From Aeromonas salmonicida subsp. salmonicida (GTDB lineage Bacteria; Pseudomonadota; Gammaproteobacteria; Enterobacterales; Aeromonadaceae): a stretch of DNA of 64,000 nucleotides. Both the position numbers and the translations under genes were made by a program. Location: the NCBI RefSeq assembly GCF_001643305.1, contig NZ_LSGW01000066.1:84215-148214 (forward strand), read 5' to 3'. Of this stretch, positions 17,859 through 26,725 are shown piece by piece (the stretch's first letter is position 1; each line of letters starts with the position of its first letter). The notes under the pieces were generated by a model. It did not search any database, was not told where the DNA came from, and worked only from the letters and a program-made list of their open reading frames with translations.

Positions 17859-19112
17859 TCACAACCAGCGCTGCAAGGGCAACCAGTCACTCATCTTCGC
17901 CAACAGCCGGCGCAGGGTTGAGTGAGGCGCAGCCACTGAATGAGCAGACTGCTGCTGCCAGTGCATCAGCCACTGCTGCAACTCGGCGCAGAGCGCTGGG
18001 CACTCGAGATGCAACATCAATTCGGTGTTGAGCATCAGGGATCGAGGATCCAGATTGAAGCTGCCAAGCAGCGCCTCCCCGTCCCCGATCAGGATCAACT
18101 TGGCATGCAGGCTGAGGGTATCCCCCTCCAGCTCGGACAGCGCTATCCCCTGCCGGATCATCCAGGGACGATGGCGCCGGTAAGCACCATACACCAGGGG
18201 TACATCCGTACTGGCCAGGGAGTTGGTGAGGATCTCGATATTCACCCCAGCCTGGCGCTGCTGCCTGAGCCGACGGCGCAACCCTCGGGTCAGGATCAGG
18301 TAAGGACTCACCAACTTCAGGGAGCCCGCGTTGTCAGCCAGCTTGCGCCAGAGCAGGGGCGCAGTGGTCGGTCGCGACACCAGCCCCTTGCCGGGTCGGT
18401 CGAACCACACCTCGGCCCGCCCCTGATGCCAGGTCAGGGAGACGGGCTCGGCTTCGAACAGACTGGCAGGCAGGTCGTAGACTGCGGCAACGAGCGGATC
18501 TGTCATTGTGAGCAGGAAGTCGTTCACCACCGTCACCTCGGCCCGCTGCAGGGGACGGCGCAACAGGCGGCGGATCGGGTGACTCCAGCGGCTGCGCCAG
18601 AATTGGTCGAAGCCCTGTTCTGCCTGCTGGCAGACAGGGCCGCGGCAGGCGAGGTCCAGATCGACGAATCGGGGCGTACCGCCCAGCCCGAAGTAGCGGT
18701 CACCTATGTTGCGGCCACCGATCACTGCCTGGCTGCCATCCACCAGCAGCAACTTGTTGTGCATGCGGTGATTGATGCGGCGAAAGCTGAGCAGCCCCTC
18801 CAGCAGCAGGGTCAGCGGACGCCAGCCCCGCAACCAGAACGGATTGAACAGCCGTACTTCTATGCCGGGCTGACGCGCGACTATCTCCAGAAAACGGTTG
18901 TCACCGGCATAAAGGTCGTCAATGAGCAGCTGTACCCGCACCCCGCGCCGGGCTGCGTGCAGCAACTCGGACAGCAACAGCTTGCCGCTGCTGTCCTCTT
19001 CCCAGCTGTAGTACTGGGCCTGGATCCGGCTGCGAGCGTTACGGATCAGCTGGCAACGCACCTTGAGTGCCAGTTCGGGCTGGTCGATCAGTGCAAACTC
19101 ACCCGGGATCAT
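17859..19112 (-). CDS. phospholipase D-type cardiolipin synthase (ClsC-like)
   Basis: Transfers phosphatidyl groups to make cardiolipin at the inner membrane. Two HKD motifs are complete: H118-x-K120-x4-D125 (HNKLLLVD) and H336-x-K338-x5-D344 (HAKLILIGD). Asn/Gly residues follow the first, as expected (GGRNIGDRY). At 417 aa it lacks the two N-terminal TM helices of ClsA and is closer to ClsC/YmdC. There is no ymdB partner beside it. Another PLD-family activity cannot be excluded. Confidence 0.85.
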   Translation of the reverse strand: MIPGEFALIDQPELALKVRCQLIRNARSRIQAQYYSWEEDSSGKLLLSELLHAARRGVRVQLLIDDLYAGDNRFLEIVARQPGIEVRLFNPFWLRGWRPLTLLLEGLLSFRRINHRMHNKLLLVDGSQAVIGGRNIGDRYFGLGGTPRFVDLDLACRGPVCQQAEQGFDQFWRSRWSHPIRRLLRRPLQRAEVTVVNDFLLTMTDPLVAAVYDLPASLFEAEPVSLTWHQGRAEVWFDRPGKGLVSRPTTAPLLWRKLADNAGSLKLVSPYLILTRGLRRRLRQQRQAGVNIEILTNSLASTDVPLVYGAYRRHRPWMIRQGIALSELEGDTLSLHAKLILIGDGEALLGSFNLDPRSLMLNTELMLHLECPALCAELQQWLMHWQQQSAHSVAAPHSTLRRLLAKMSDWLPLQRWL

Positions 19113-19190
19113 GGCGTCATCTGCTTGTCATGGAGGAATGGCATAACGCTGGCTACAGGCCTCGTTGGAATGTGGATAAAGGAATTTACC

Positions 19191-19337
19191 ATGGAACTCA
19201 GTGATCGCCCTGCCATCAGCTATCGACCGCAAGCCAGCCAGCCGGATCCCTCCCCGACCGGCCAGCTGACACCCTGGTATCTGCAACACAGGGATCAGGG
19301 CTGGGAACCCTTTTCTTCTCCCGAGCAGCCCCACTAA
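19191..19337 (+). CDS. small hypothetical protein (48 aa)
   Basis: MELSDRPAISYRPQASQPDP begins a polar, proline-rich 48-residue protein with no membrane segment. AAGGA lies seven bases before the ATG, which is why I list it. It sits between the divergent cls gene and the convergent transglycosylase gene. I recognise no family. Codon use does not settle whether it is real. Confidence 0.4.
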   Translation: MELSDRPAISYRPQASQPDPSPTGQLTPWYLQHRDQGWEPFSSPEQPH

Positions 19338-19361
19338 AGATCCCCCTGACCGGTGGGGTGA

Positions 19362-20783
19362 TCAGGGCCGGGCCGCCTCTATGGCGGCCGCCTTGCCCTC
19401 CAGCTGTGGCAGGCTGAAGCGATAGGCCACATAGTACTTGTAGATGGTACTGACGTAGTTGATGGGGCCCTGCCCCACCTCGTTGGCCACCAGCTGCTCC
19501 ACGTTGCCAAACCAGACGTTGGGATCCAGCCCGGCGGCTTGCGCCTTGGCCCTGAGTGCCTGTACCCGGTTCGGTCCGGCATTATAGGCTGCCAGTGCAA
19601 ACAGGTGGCGATTGAGCTGATCCAGCGCAGGATCGTTGAAATAGGTGTCCAGGATAAGCCGCAGATAGCGGCAAGCCGCCTCTACATTGCCCTCCAGACT
19701 GGCTAACCTGGCGCCACGTATGCCCACCTCGCTGCCGGTACTCGGCAACAGCTGCATGATCCCCACGGCCCCACGTACCGAGCCCGCGCCGGTATTGAGC
19801 CCAGACTCCTTGTAGGCCAGTGCCGCCAGCATCAGCCAGTCCAGTTGATACTTGTCGGCATACTGCTCAAGCACCTTGCGGATGGTCGAGAGCCGCCCCA
19901 TGGGATCGGGCGCCAGAATATTGCTCATCTGGTCGCTGCGCACCAGCAACTGGCGCAATGTCATGTCGTTGTAGAGGGAGTGCTTGCCCGTATCGGCCAG
20001 GTAACCGTTGACCGCCTTGAGCAGCTCGGGGCTGTTTTTACGCAGGGCCCAGGCACTGCGGCCATTATCCCGCAGCGGGATCAGCTTGTGGGCCCTGAGG
20101 CCGCTGATCATCCCAAGCCAGATGCGCCCCTTGAAGCTGTCGGTCACTGTGAGGGGGATGATGCCTGCCGCCACCATCTCCAGCAGATCCACATCCTGCA
20201 GGTATTCGGGGACAGTTTCGATATAGATGGGGGGAAGCCCCAGCTCTCGAAACAACCAGTTGAGCTGGCGCAGACTCTCGTAATAACTGGAGCTGGCTCG
20301 CACCCAGACGCGCCGGCCGGAAAGCTGGGTGATACGGTTGAACGTCGGCAGAGCGTGCTGACTCACGATCCACTCTTCAATGGGGGTTATCACCGGATTG
20401 GAGAAGGCCACCTGCTCGCGCCGGGTCGGGGTCACCGTCATGTTGGCCGCCACCAGATCGCCACGCCCCTCTGTGAGGTAGTCCAGCAGCTTGTCCTGGC
20501 GCACGGGTATGTAGATGATCTTGAGCTTGATCTGCTCCCTGGCGAGGTAGGTCTGGTTCAGCCAGCGCTCGAAACCCTGCAACTGATTGACCAGAATGCC
20601 GTGCTGGGCGCCTTTATCGAGAAAAAAGAAACCCCGCTCATAGACCACCAGGGCCCTGAGTTCTTTCTTTTGCAGTATATGTTCGAGATCCCCGGGTTGG
20701 GGCAAGCGCTGTGGCTTGAGGTCCGCCGCCAGCAGAGGAAGACACCAGAGGGCCAGCAGGGCCCAGATCCATCGCTGCATCAT
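19362..20783 (-). CDS. membrane-bound lytic murein transglycosylase, MltF-like
   Basis: Two domains: an N-terminal signal peptide (MMQRWIWALLALWCLPLLAA), a solute-binding-protein type 3 domain (residues about 40-270), and a C-terminal SLT lysozyme-like domain with catalytic E326 in ALAYKESGLN and the family segments GAVGIMQLLPST and ALAAYNAGPNRV. This is the MltF plan, in which the binding domain modulates cleavage of peptidoglycan glycan strands with formation of 1,6-anhydro ends. It is monocistronic. MltF-type paralogues are common, so I leave the symbol blank. Confidence 0.9.
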   Translation of the reverse strand: MMQRWIWALLALWCLPLLAADLKPQRLPQPGDLEHILQKKELRALVVYERGFFFLDKGAQHGILVNQLQGFERWLNQTYLAREQIKLKIIYIPVRQDKLLDYLTEGRGDLVAANMTVTPTRREQVAFSNPVITPIEEWIVSQHALPTFNRITQLSGRRVWVRASSSYYESLRQLNWLFRELGLPPIYIETVPEYLQDVDLLEMVAAGIIPLTVTDSFKGRIWLGMISGLRAHKLIPLRDNGRSAWALRKNSPELLKAVNGYLADTGKHSLYNDMTLRQLLVRSDQMSNILAPDPMGRLSTIRKVLEQYADKYQLDWLMLAALAYKESGLNTGAGSVRGAVGIMQLLPSTGSEVGIRGARLASLEGNVEAACRYLRLILDTYFNDPALDQLNRHLFALAAYNAGPNRVQALRAKAQAAGLDPNVWFGNVEQLVANEVGQGPINYVSTIYKYYVAYRFSLPQLEGKAAAIEAARP

Positions 20784-20975
20784 GATGTAATCGCCTTCTG
20801 TGGACCAGGTAGCACCGGACTGTTGGTCAGCAGGATAAGTCGTTATAGAAGGTGGGATTCACGGCAGAGATCTCGCCGCGTCATCATGTGTACGCCTTCT
20901 GTTGGCCGACTCCCGCCGGGCAAACCGTCTGTGGGATAACTAACTATAGAACGCAGACCCACAGCAGAAGGGTCA

Positions 20976-20999
20976 ACACGGCAGGCGAACCCGCCGTGT
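20976..20999 (-). terminator. UUCG-loop hairpin after the DUF406 gene
   Basis: ACACGGC/GCCGTGT arms continue through an inner GG/CC pair around a TTCG loop on the minus strand, 16 bases past the stop. The T-run is short, but the loop is an unusually stable tetraloop. Confidence 0.6.
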
Positions 21000-21015
21000 C
21001 ATTACCGGGCTCAGC

Positions 21016-21318
21016 TCAGATAGAGCGGGCGCGCAGCTCGAAAATCAGCTTTTCGGCGGTGCAGGTGAATTGCAACCGGGCCTTCAGGATCACGCCGCTG
21101 GCACCCTGGCTCAGCTCGCTGCTGATCATGGCTTCGGCAGTCACCTGCTTGGCCAGTGCCTCATAGGCAGCCAACTTGGCGCGGGCATCGGCTTCTGTTG
21201 CAGCTTCGATCACCAGCTCCATCAGATCGTCACCTTCACCAATGATGGTACCGATCTCGGCAAAACAGCCGCAGCTGTCACAGGTTTCGTTCAATTCAAC
21301 TTTCTCGTCTACAGACAT
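21016..21318 (-). CDS. YfcZ/YiiS family protein (DUF406)
   Basis: A 100-aa cytosolic protein. The N-terminal CDSCGCFAEIGTII cysteine cluster and the C-terminal FTCTAEKLIFELRAR match the DUF406 family (YfcZ, YiiS), of unknown function. It lies 14 bases after the stop of a TatA/E-like gene and is probably cotranscribed with it. Confidence 0.85.
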   Translation of the reverse strand: MSVDEKVELNETCDSCGCFAEIGTIIGEGDDLMELVIEAATEADARAKLAAYEALAKQVTAEAMISSELSQGASGVILKARLQFTCTAEKLIFELRARSI

Positions 21319-21332
21319 ACTTCCACTCCTAC

Positions 21333-21494
21333 TTATTTCGGATGATTGGCATCGTCACGCAAGGCGTTACGAAAATCCCTGATGGCGGTGCCCAGATCCT
21401 CACCGGCGCCGGCCAGGCGTTTGCTGCCAAACACCACGACCACCACCACGAGCAGGATCAACAAATGCCAGATATGAATTCCACCGAGTCCCAT
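21333..21494 (-). CDS. TatA/TatE family twin-arginine translocase subunit
   Basis: The 53-aa protein has the TatA layout: a very short N-terminus (MGLGGIHIWHLLILL), one TM helix with a run of six valines, the FGSKRLAG hinge, then an amphipathic helix (EDLGTAIRDFRNAL) and a short polar tail. It stands alone without tatB or tatC, so it may be a TatE-like extra pore subunit. AGGAG lies seven bases before the ATG. A DUF406 gene follows in the same transcript. TatA is usually longer (80-90 aa); the brief tail is closer to TatE. Confidence 0.85.
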   Translation of the reverse strand: MGLGGIHIWHLLILLVVVVVVFGSKRLAGAGEDLGTAIRDFRNALRDDANHPK

Positions 21495-21599
21495 CGGGAT
21501 ACTCCTGACTGATAGATACGCTTTGTTTGTATCAAAAGAAGGCGCAAGGATTGTTGGGCAAAATCAAGACAGGTGCAAGTTTGCAAATAAATCACCAAA

Positions 21600-21627
21600 A
21601 AATACGGCGACCCAGGGTCGCCGTATG
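21600..21627 (-). terminator. orphan intrinsic terminator upstream of the tatA/E-like gene
   Basis: ATACGGCGACC and GGTCGCCGTAT pair almost without a loop. On the minus strand six T's follow. No annotated minus-strand gene lies upstream: the neighbour is a plus-strand LysR gene. A short minus-strand transcript starting near 21700 would end here. Confidence 0.7.
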
Positions 21628-21765
21628 AATTGATGCTACTTGTCCCCTCAACCGCTACATCCTGTACCAGCCGCCATGAAGGCGAGAGACGAACCGAGCA
21701 TAGGGTCGCCAAGATATGAAAACAAATGGTATAAATTCATCTAAGAATTGAAAAGAATTCATATC

Positions 21766-22734
21766 ATGTTGTTGGAACAGCTGGGGCGTATCGACCTCAA
21801 TCTATTGATTATCCTGCAAGTTTTGCTGGAAGAGCGGAATGGTAGCCGGGCCGCCCGTCGCCTGCATCTGAGCCAGTCTGCCGTCAGCAAGGCCCTGGGG
21901 CGCCTGCGGGAAACCTTCGACGATCCCCTGTTCGTGCGCTCCGCCTACGGGCTGGAACCCACGGCCCGCGCTCTGGTGCTGCAACAGCAACTGCAACCCA
22001 TACTGCTGTCCCTGGACAACCTGATCCAGCCGCCGGATTTCGATCCAGCCAGCACAGAGCGGGAGTTTGTGATCGCCAGCATGGACAGCGCCTTCACCCT
22101 GTTTGCCCCGCTCTATTTGAGCGAGCTGAAACGCCAGGCACCGGGTATACGGCTGCGCTACGAGGAGTGGACCGAGAATAGCCTGACCGAGATGAGCCAG
22201 GGTCAGGTGGATATTGCCTTCACGGTGCGGGAGAACTGCATCAGCTCGGACTTTCGGCTCGATACCCTGCCCAACGCCATCTGCCAGCGGCTGCTCGCCA
22301 TTGATGATCTCACCTGTCTGGTGCAGCATGATCACCCTGCCCTGCACGAACCCGAATGGGACCTCGCCCGCTACCTGGCCTATCCCCATGTACAGACCTA
22401 TTGCGAGGGACGGGATCGCTGGATGCTGGATCACAAGCTGGCGGGGATGGATCTCTACCGCCGGATTGAGGCAACCGTGCCCTCGTTCGAGGCCGCGCTG
22501 CGAATGGGCATGCACTCGGACATGATAGTGACCCTCTCCAGACTCTATGCACGCCACGCCACCCAGGTCTATCCGCTGGTGCCGCTGCCGCTGCCCATTG
22601 CACTCGACAGCATCTCCCACCTGCTCATCTGGCATCAGCGCCACGAAGAGGACCCGGGCCACCGCTGGTTACGGGAGACACTGCTCGCCCTCATCATGAG
22701 CAAGCTGGAACCCTCGGCAACCGAGCCCTCCTGA
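21766..22734 (+). CDS. LysR-family transcriptional regulator
   Basis: A 322-aa regulator with an N-terminal winged HTH (residues about 10-68, with SRAARRLHLSQSAVSKALGR) and a C-terminal effector-binding domain. The helix is close to the LeuO/NodD-like branch (DLNLLIILQVLLEERN). The ATG at 21766 is preferred; an in-frame TTG lies 18 bases upstream without better support. It stands alone, divergent from the tatA/E-like gene and convergent with the MarC gene, so its target is unclear. LysR proteins usually control themselves or a divergent neighbour. Confidence 0.88.
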   Translation: MLLEQLGRIDLNLLIILQVLLEERNGSRAARRLHLSQSAVSKALGRLRETFDDPLFVRSAYGLEPTARALVLQQQLQPILLSLDNLIQPPDFDPASTEREFVIASMDSAFTLFAPLYLSELKRQAPGIRLRYEEWTENSLTEMSQGQVDIAFTVRENCISSDFRLDTLPNAICQRLLAIDDLTCLVQHDHPALHEPEWDLARYLAYPHVQTYCEGRDRWMLDHKLAGMDLYRRIEATVPSFEAALRMGMHSDMIVTLSRLYARHATQVYPLVPLPLPIALDSISHLLIWHQRHEEDPGHRWLRETLLALIMSKLEPSATEPS

Positions 22735-22844
22735 CTATCAGCACCGAGTAAGAGAACGCCCGGCCTTCCTCATCATGAGTGAGCCGGATACCGCTGCCAA
22801 CGACTGGCCTGATTATCAGTGTTGGCGAGGGGAGAGCCTGACAG

Positions 22845-23444
22845 TCAACCCTGACCCGTCACCGCCAGATAGTGGTGGACACCGTCCAGCAGCATCTGCA
22901 CCGCAATCATCACCAGCAGCATGCCCATCAGGCGCTCCACGGCTGTGAGTCCTCGCTCACCCAGCAGCTTGTTGAATACCTCGTAGAACATCAGGATCAC
23001 TGCGCTGGCACCCCAGGCCATCAACAGCGCCAGCGACCAATCCGTCATCCGGGTCGGCTCCTGGTTTGCCAGCAGCAACAGGGAGGCAAGAATGGAAGGA
23101 CCGGCAATCATGGGGATGGCCATGGGCACCAGGAAGGGCTCCTCGCCCGCCGCCAGCCCGGTCACCCCACCCTCGCTCGGGAAGATCATCTTGATGGCGA
23201 TGAGAAACAAGATGATGCCGCCTGCGATACTCACCGCTTCCTGGCGCAAATTGAGGAAATTGAGGATCTGCTGACCGGCAAACAGGAAGGCCATCATGAT
23301 GGCCAGCGAAAACAACAGCTCCCGCATCATCACCTTGCGCCGTCGCTTGGGATCGATATGACGCAGGATCGACAGGAAGACCGGCAGGTTACCCAGCGGA
23401 TCCATGATCAGAAACAACATGACGGCAGCGGAGAAAGTGTCCAT
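22845..23444 (-). CDS. MarC family membrane protein (YhgN-like)
   Basis: A 199-aa protein with six predicted TM helices. Family motifs are plain: LIMDPLGNLPVF near the start, GGIILFLIAIKMIFP, GEEPFLVPMAIPMIAGPS, and ERLMGMLLVMIAVQM at the end. It is colinear with E. coli YhgN. The start at 23444 aligns with that protein; longer in-frame starts exist. Function is not established. Despite the MarC name, the family is not tied to drug resistance. Confidence 0.88.
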   Translation of the reverse strand: MDTFSAAVMLFLIMDPLGNLPVFLSILRHIDPKRRRKVMMRELLFSLAIMMAFLFAGQQILNFLNLRQEAVSIAGGIILFLIAIKMIFPSEGGVTGLAAGEEPFLVPMAIPMIAGPSILASLLLLANQEPTRMTDWSLALLMAWGASAVILMFYEVFNKLLGERGLTAVERLMGMLLVMIAVQMLLDGVHHYLAVTGQG

Positions 23445-23554
23445 ACGATTCCAGGGCAATGCCCGGGCCAAGCCTTCGGCAGAGAAAAACAGGAGGAAAT
23501 ACTAACAAAGGGACAGAGATTCGGCGAGCACCAAGGATGTGCCCGCCGTGAAGG

Positions 23555-23800
23555 TCAACCGTGGTTGCAGATCTTGTCGGCGTGGGTCTGGAAACCCTGC
23601 GCTGATTCGATGAACTTGCCGCGCTGTGCCAAGAAGGCGATCAGCGCCTCGGCATCCATCTCGCTCGCGCTGCAGGTATGAAAACGGGCATCGGCACCGA
23701 AGTGCTCATCGATCGCCTGCTTGAGGCTGGCACGGGTAAATTGCCCCCCTTGTGCCAGCATCATCTCCATCACCTCGTGACCGTGTACCGATTGAGTCAT
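23555..23800 (-). CDS. yecH: YecH family metal-binding protein (DUF2492)
   Basis: A small 81-aa protein beginning MTQSVHGHEVMEMMLAQGG, the hallmark of the YecH/DUF2492 family. Conserved HGHEV and the later FHTCSASEM and CNHG segments carry His/Cys residues that may bind metal. GAGG sits about six bases before the ATG. A sequence resembling an FNR half-palindrome (TTGAT-N4-GCCAA at 23862-23875) lies upstream, which might give oxygen control. Function unknown. Confidence 0.82.
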   Translation of the reverse strand: MTQSVHGHEVMEMMLAQGGQFTRASLKQAIDEHFGADARFHTCSASEMDAEALIAFLAQRGKFIESAQGFQTHADKICNHG

Positions 23801-24008
23801 AGCAAACCTCATTAATAAACATATTTAATGCCTATTAAATCCTGCACCGAAGGGAGTGACCTTGATATAGGCCAATAAATTGCCGATTTCCCTCATAGCA
23901 AGCTGGTCGTGAGTACCGCTTTGTCGATAATGTGGCAACCTGACAAGGGGATGGCTACACTAACGCCCCTTTTTGCCATCGCAGACAGAATATAAGGACA
24001 TTGGCGTC

Positions 24009-25286
24009 ATGCTGTTCCATGGATTGGCTTTCAAGCCCTGGCGGATCTGGACCCGCCGTCCCCTCTGGTTGAAGACCCTGATCGGCATGTTGACGGGGAT
24101 CGGGCTGGGACTCGGCTTCAGTGAGCAGGCGTTGCAGCTCAAGCCCCTTGGCGTCCTGTTCGTCAACACCATACAGATGCTGATGGTGCCGCTCATCTTC
24201 TGTTCTGTCATCGCCGGCCTCACCTCCCTGCTCAAGGGCAAGAGCCTGGATCGGATCGGCAGCAAGGCCATAGGCCTCTATCTCTTTTCCACCGCCATCG
24301 CCATCTGCATCGGTCTGATGATGGGCTGGCTGCTGGAACCCGGCATGGGCGCCAACATGGGGCCCTATGAGCGGGTCGGCATGGCGGAACAGCCAACCCT
24401 GGCCAGCGTGCTGAGCCATCTGGTACCACGCAACCCTGTGCAGGCTATGGTGGATGGCAAGATACTGCAGGTGATCGTTTTTGCGGTCGCCCTCGCCCTC
24501 AACGCCACAGGCCGACGCGGTCGCCCCGCCATCCTCTTCTTTACCTCGCTGGCAGAGGGAATGTTCAAGCTGACCCAGATGGTCATGGCGCTGGCGCCCT
24601 ATGGCGTCTGCGCCCTGATGGCCTGGATGACGGGCAAATACGGGGTGAGTCTGCTCTTGCCGCTGCTCAAGGTGATCGGCGCCGTCTATCTCGGCTGCCT
24701 GCTCCATGTGCTTGGCGTCTATAGCAGCCTGCTTATCCTGCTGGCACGGCTCAACCCGCTGCACTACTTCAAGAGCATCGTCGATGCCCAGGCCGTGGCC
24801 TTCACCAGCAGCTCCAGCAGCAGCACACTGCCCATCAGTCTGGCCTGCGCCGAGAAGCGGCTCGGGGTCTCACCCGCCATCACCGCCAAGGTGCTGCCCA
24901 TCGGCGCCACCATCAATATGGACGGCACCGCCCTCTACCAGGGAGTCACAGCCCTATTCGTGGCCCAAGCATTTGGCGTGGATCTGCACATGGTGGATTA
25001 CCTGACCATCATCAGCATCGCCACCCTGGCCAGTATCGGTACCGCAGGCACACCGGGCACAGGGCTCATGTTGCTGACCCTGACGCTCACTGCGGTAGGG
25101 TTGCCGCTGGAAGGAGTAGCCCTCATCGCCGGGATCGACAGGATCCTCGACATGGCGCGTACCACGGTCAACGTGTCCGGCGATATACTGGTATCCGTGC
25201 TGATTGCTCGCAGCGAGAAGGAGCTGGATCTGGCGACCTATCACGACGCCAGCGCAGGAGATGATATCGACTTCACCCTGCGCTGA
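24009..25286 (+). CDS. dicarboxylate/amino acid:cation symporter (DAACS/GltP family)
   Basis: A 425-aa inner-membrane Na+- or H+-coupled carrier for glutamate, aspartate or C4-dicarboxylates. The family signatures are present: a serine-rich reentrant loop (FTSSSSSSTLPIS), the NMDGTALYQG motif of TM7 and the second reentrant loop GTAGTPGTGLM, followed by DRILDMARTTVNVSGD in TM8. TAAGGA is ten bases upstream of the chosen ATG. Exact substrate is not readable from sequence. Confidence 0.92.
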   Translation: MLFHGLAFKPWRIWTRRPLWLKTLIGMLTGIGLGLGFSEQALQLKPLGVLFVNTIQMLMVPLIFCSVIAGLTSLLKGKSLDRIGSKAIGLYLFSTAIAICIGLMMGWLLEPGMGANMGPYERVGMAEQPTLASVLSHLVPRNPVQAMVDGKILQVIVFAVALALNATGRRGRPAILFFTSLAEGMFKLTQMVMALAPYGVCALMAWMTGKYGVSLLLPLLKVIGAVYLGCLLHVLGVYSSLLILLARLNPLHYFKSIVDAQAVAFTSSSSSSTLPISLACAEKRLGVSPAITAKVLPIGATINMDGTALYQGVTALFVAQAFGVDLHMVDYLTIISIATLASIGTAGTPGTGLMLLTLTLTAVGLPLEGVALIAGIDRILDMARTTVNVSGDILVSVLIARSEKELDLATYHDASAGDDIDFTLR

Positions 25287-25300
25287 GGCAGGGTGAAGGA

Positions 25301-25615
25301 TTAACTATCGTGGGGATCGTGATGACAGCGCCAGCAGACCTCAAAGTTGGCGCCGTTTTCCTCCCCGCACTGACCGCAGAGCCAACCATTGCCCTGGCGC
25401 TGCTGATAACGTTCGATGACCCGTCCTGCCTTGCTGCGATCCTGCTCGCGCACCATCAGGGTCACCTGCAATAGATCCACCGGCAGCTCGCCCAGCGCCC
25501 CCGACAGGGCCTCGCCGTTGAGTCGCACCAGTACCCCTTCCACTTCCAGCGCCCCTTTCAGGGCATGGGCCTCCAGCGAATGGGAAGCCCGATAAAGATT
25601 GATCCATTGATCCAT
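25301..25615 (-). CDS. DUF2007 protein with C-terminal zinc ribbon
   Basis: A 104-aa protein: an N-terminal DUF2007 domain (MDQWINLYRASHSLEAHALK through VREQDRSKAGRVIERY) and a four-cysteine zinc ribbon (CGQCGEENGANFEVCWRC). The DUF2007 family is labelled putative signal-transducing, without proof. The ATG at 25615 follows a GGGGGAAGG run. It is convergent with the symporter gene. Confidence 0.78.
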   Translation of the reverse strand: MDQWINLYRASHSLEAHALKGALEVEGVLVRLNGEALSGALGELPVDLLQVTLMVREQDRSKAGRVIERYQQRQGNGWLCGQCGEENGANFEVCWRCHHDPHDS

Positions 25616-25734
25616 GCCTTCCCCCTGCAACCGCTTGTTGATGCCATGTCTAGCTGACACCATGCCCCTCTTCCATCCTCGGGATCGAACCTGGATCCCA
25701 TGATCCATGGCTTCCCCGTCCCCTGACCTGCCTG

Positions 25735-26629
25735 TCACAGCAAGTTGTCTATCCCGTAATCGGCCCCCTGCGCCACCATAAAATCGATAAAGGCCCGCAA
25801 CTTGCGCGGCATCAGCCGCCGCTCCGGGAACAACAGATAAATCGGCACCTTGGGCTGCTGCCACTCGGGCAGCAGGGGCACCAGGGCGCCGCTGGCAAGC
25901 TCCTCATGGCAAAGCATGGCAGGCAGGGAGGCGAGCCCGAGCCCCGCCTTCGCGGCCTCTCTGGCACAGGTTATATTATTAACCCTAAAGCGGGAGGGAG
26001 GGTCAACCAGCACCTCTCTTCCATCCAGTTCGAAGCACCAGTGCGAAGCCAGAAACCCGCTGCTCACCGCCACCCTTTCATGGCGCACCAGATCCTCGGG
26101 ATGAGTGATGGCCGGACTGCGGGCCAGATAATCCGGGCTGGCACACAGCAGCCGTTCCGTGCTCCACAGCCGCCGCGCCGCCAGGTTGGAGTCGCTCATG
26201 TCGCCGATGCGCACTATGGCGTCCAGCCCCTCGTTGATGGGATCCACGATGCGATTGGTCAGCTCCAGCTCCACCTGCAGCCCCGGATAAACTTGCAGAA
26301 ATTTGGCCACCAGCCGACCCACCACCAGCTGCCCCGTCTCGATGGGTACCGCCAGCTTGAGAATGCCGGTCACCTCCTGCTGGCTGGCGCTCACCATCAG
26401 CTCGGCCTGAGCCAGCTCATCCACTGCCTTGCTGCAGCGCAGATAGTATTGCTCACCGGCCTCGGTCAGGGTGAGCTGACGGGTTGAGCAGTCGTACGCC
26501 GAGGCGCTGCTCCAGCTCTGCGATACGGCGACTCACGGTCGCCTTGGTCATGCCCAGATCCTGGGCAGCCCCAGTAAAGGAGCCCTTGTCGACGATCCGC
26601 ACCAGGATCAAGGCAGCGTTCAGATCCAT
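25735..26629 (-). pseudogene. LysR-family regulator, frameshifted
   Basis: The start at 26629 gives MDLNAALILVRIVDKGSFTG and a good HTH (AQDLGMTKATVSRRIAELEQ), then RLGVRLLN and a shift of frame near 26481-26487. The second frame carries on TRQLTLTEAGEQYYLRCSKA and a complete effector domain to 25735. Comparison with the usual RLLNRSTRQLTLTEAG points to loss of eight bases. It is divergent from the EmrAB-like operon, which it probably once controlled. A sequencing error is less likely for an 8-base loss. Confidence 0.8.
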
Positions 26630-26725
26630 TGTTGCACCAGTGAAACTGTATATCTCATTAATGGATACTAATCGAAACAGTTGGCTAGTGTTAGCCTGCG
26701 CTGCTTAAGTTCAGGAATCCCCAAA

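Noticed and set aside
21458..21712. 84-codon minus-strand ORF
   Set aside because: It spans the orphan terminator and the tatA/E promoter; no ribosome site.
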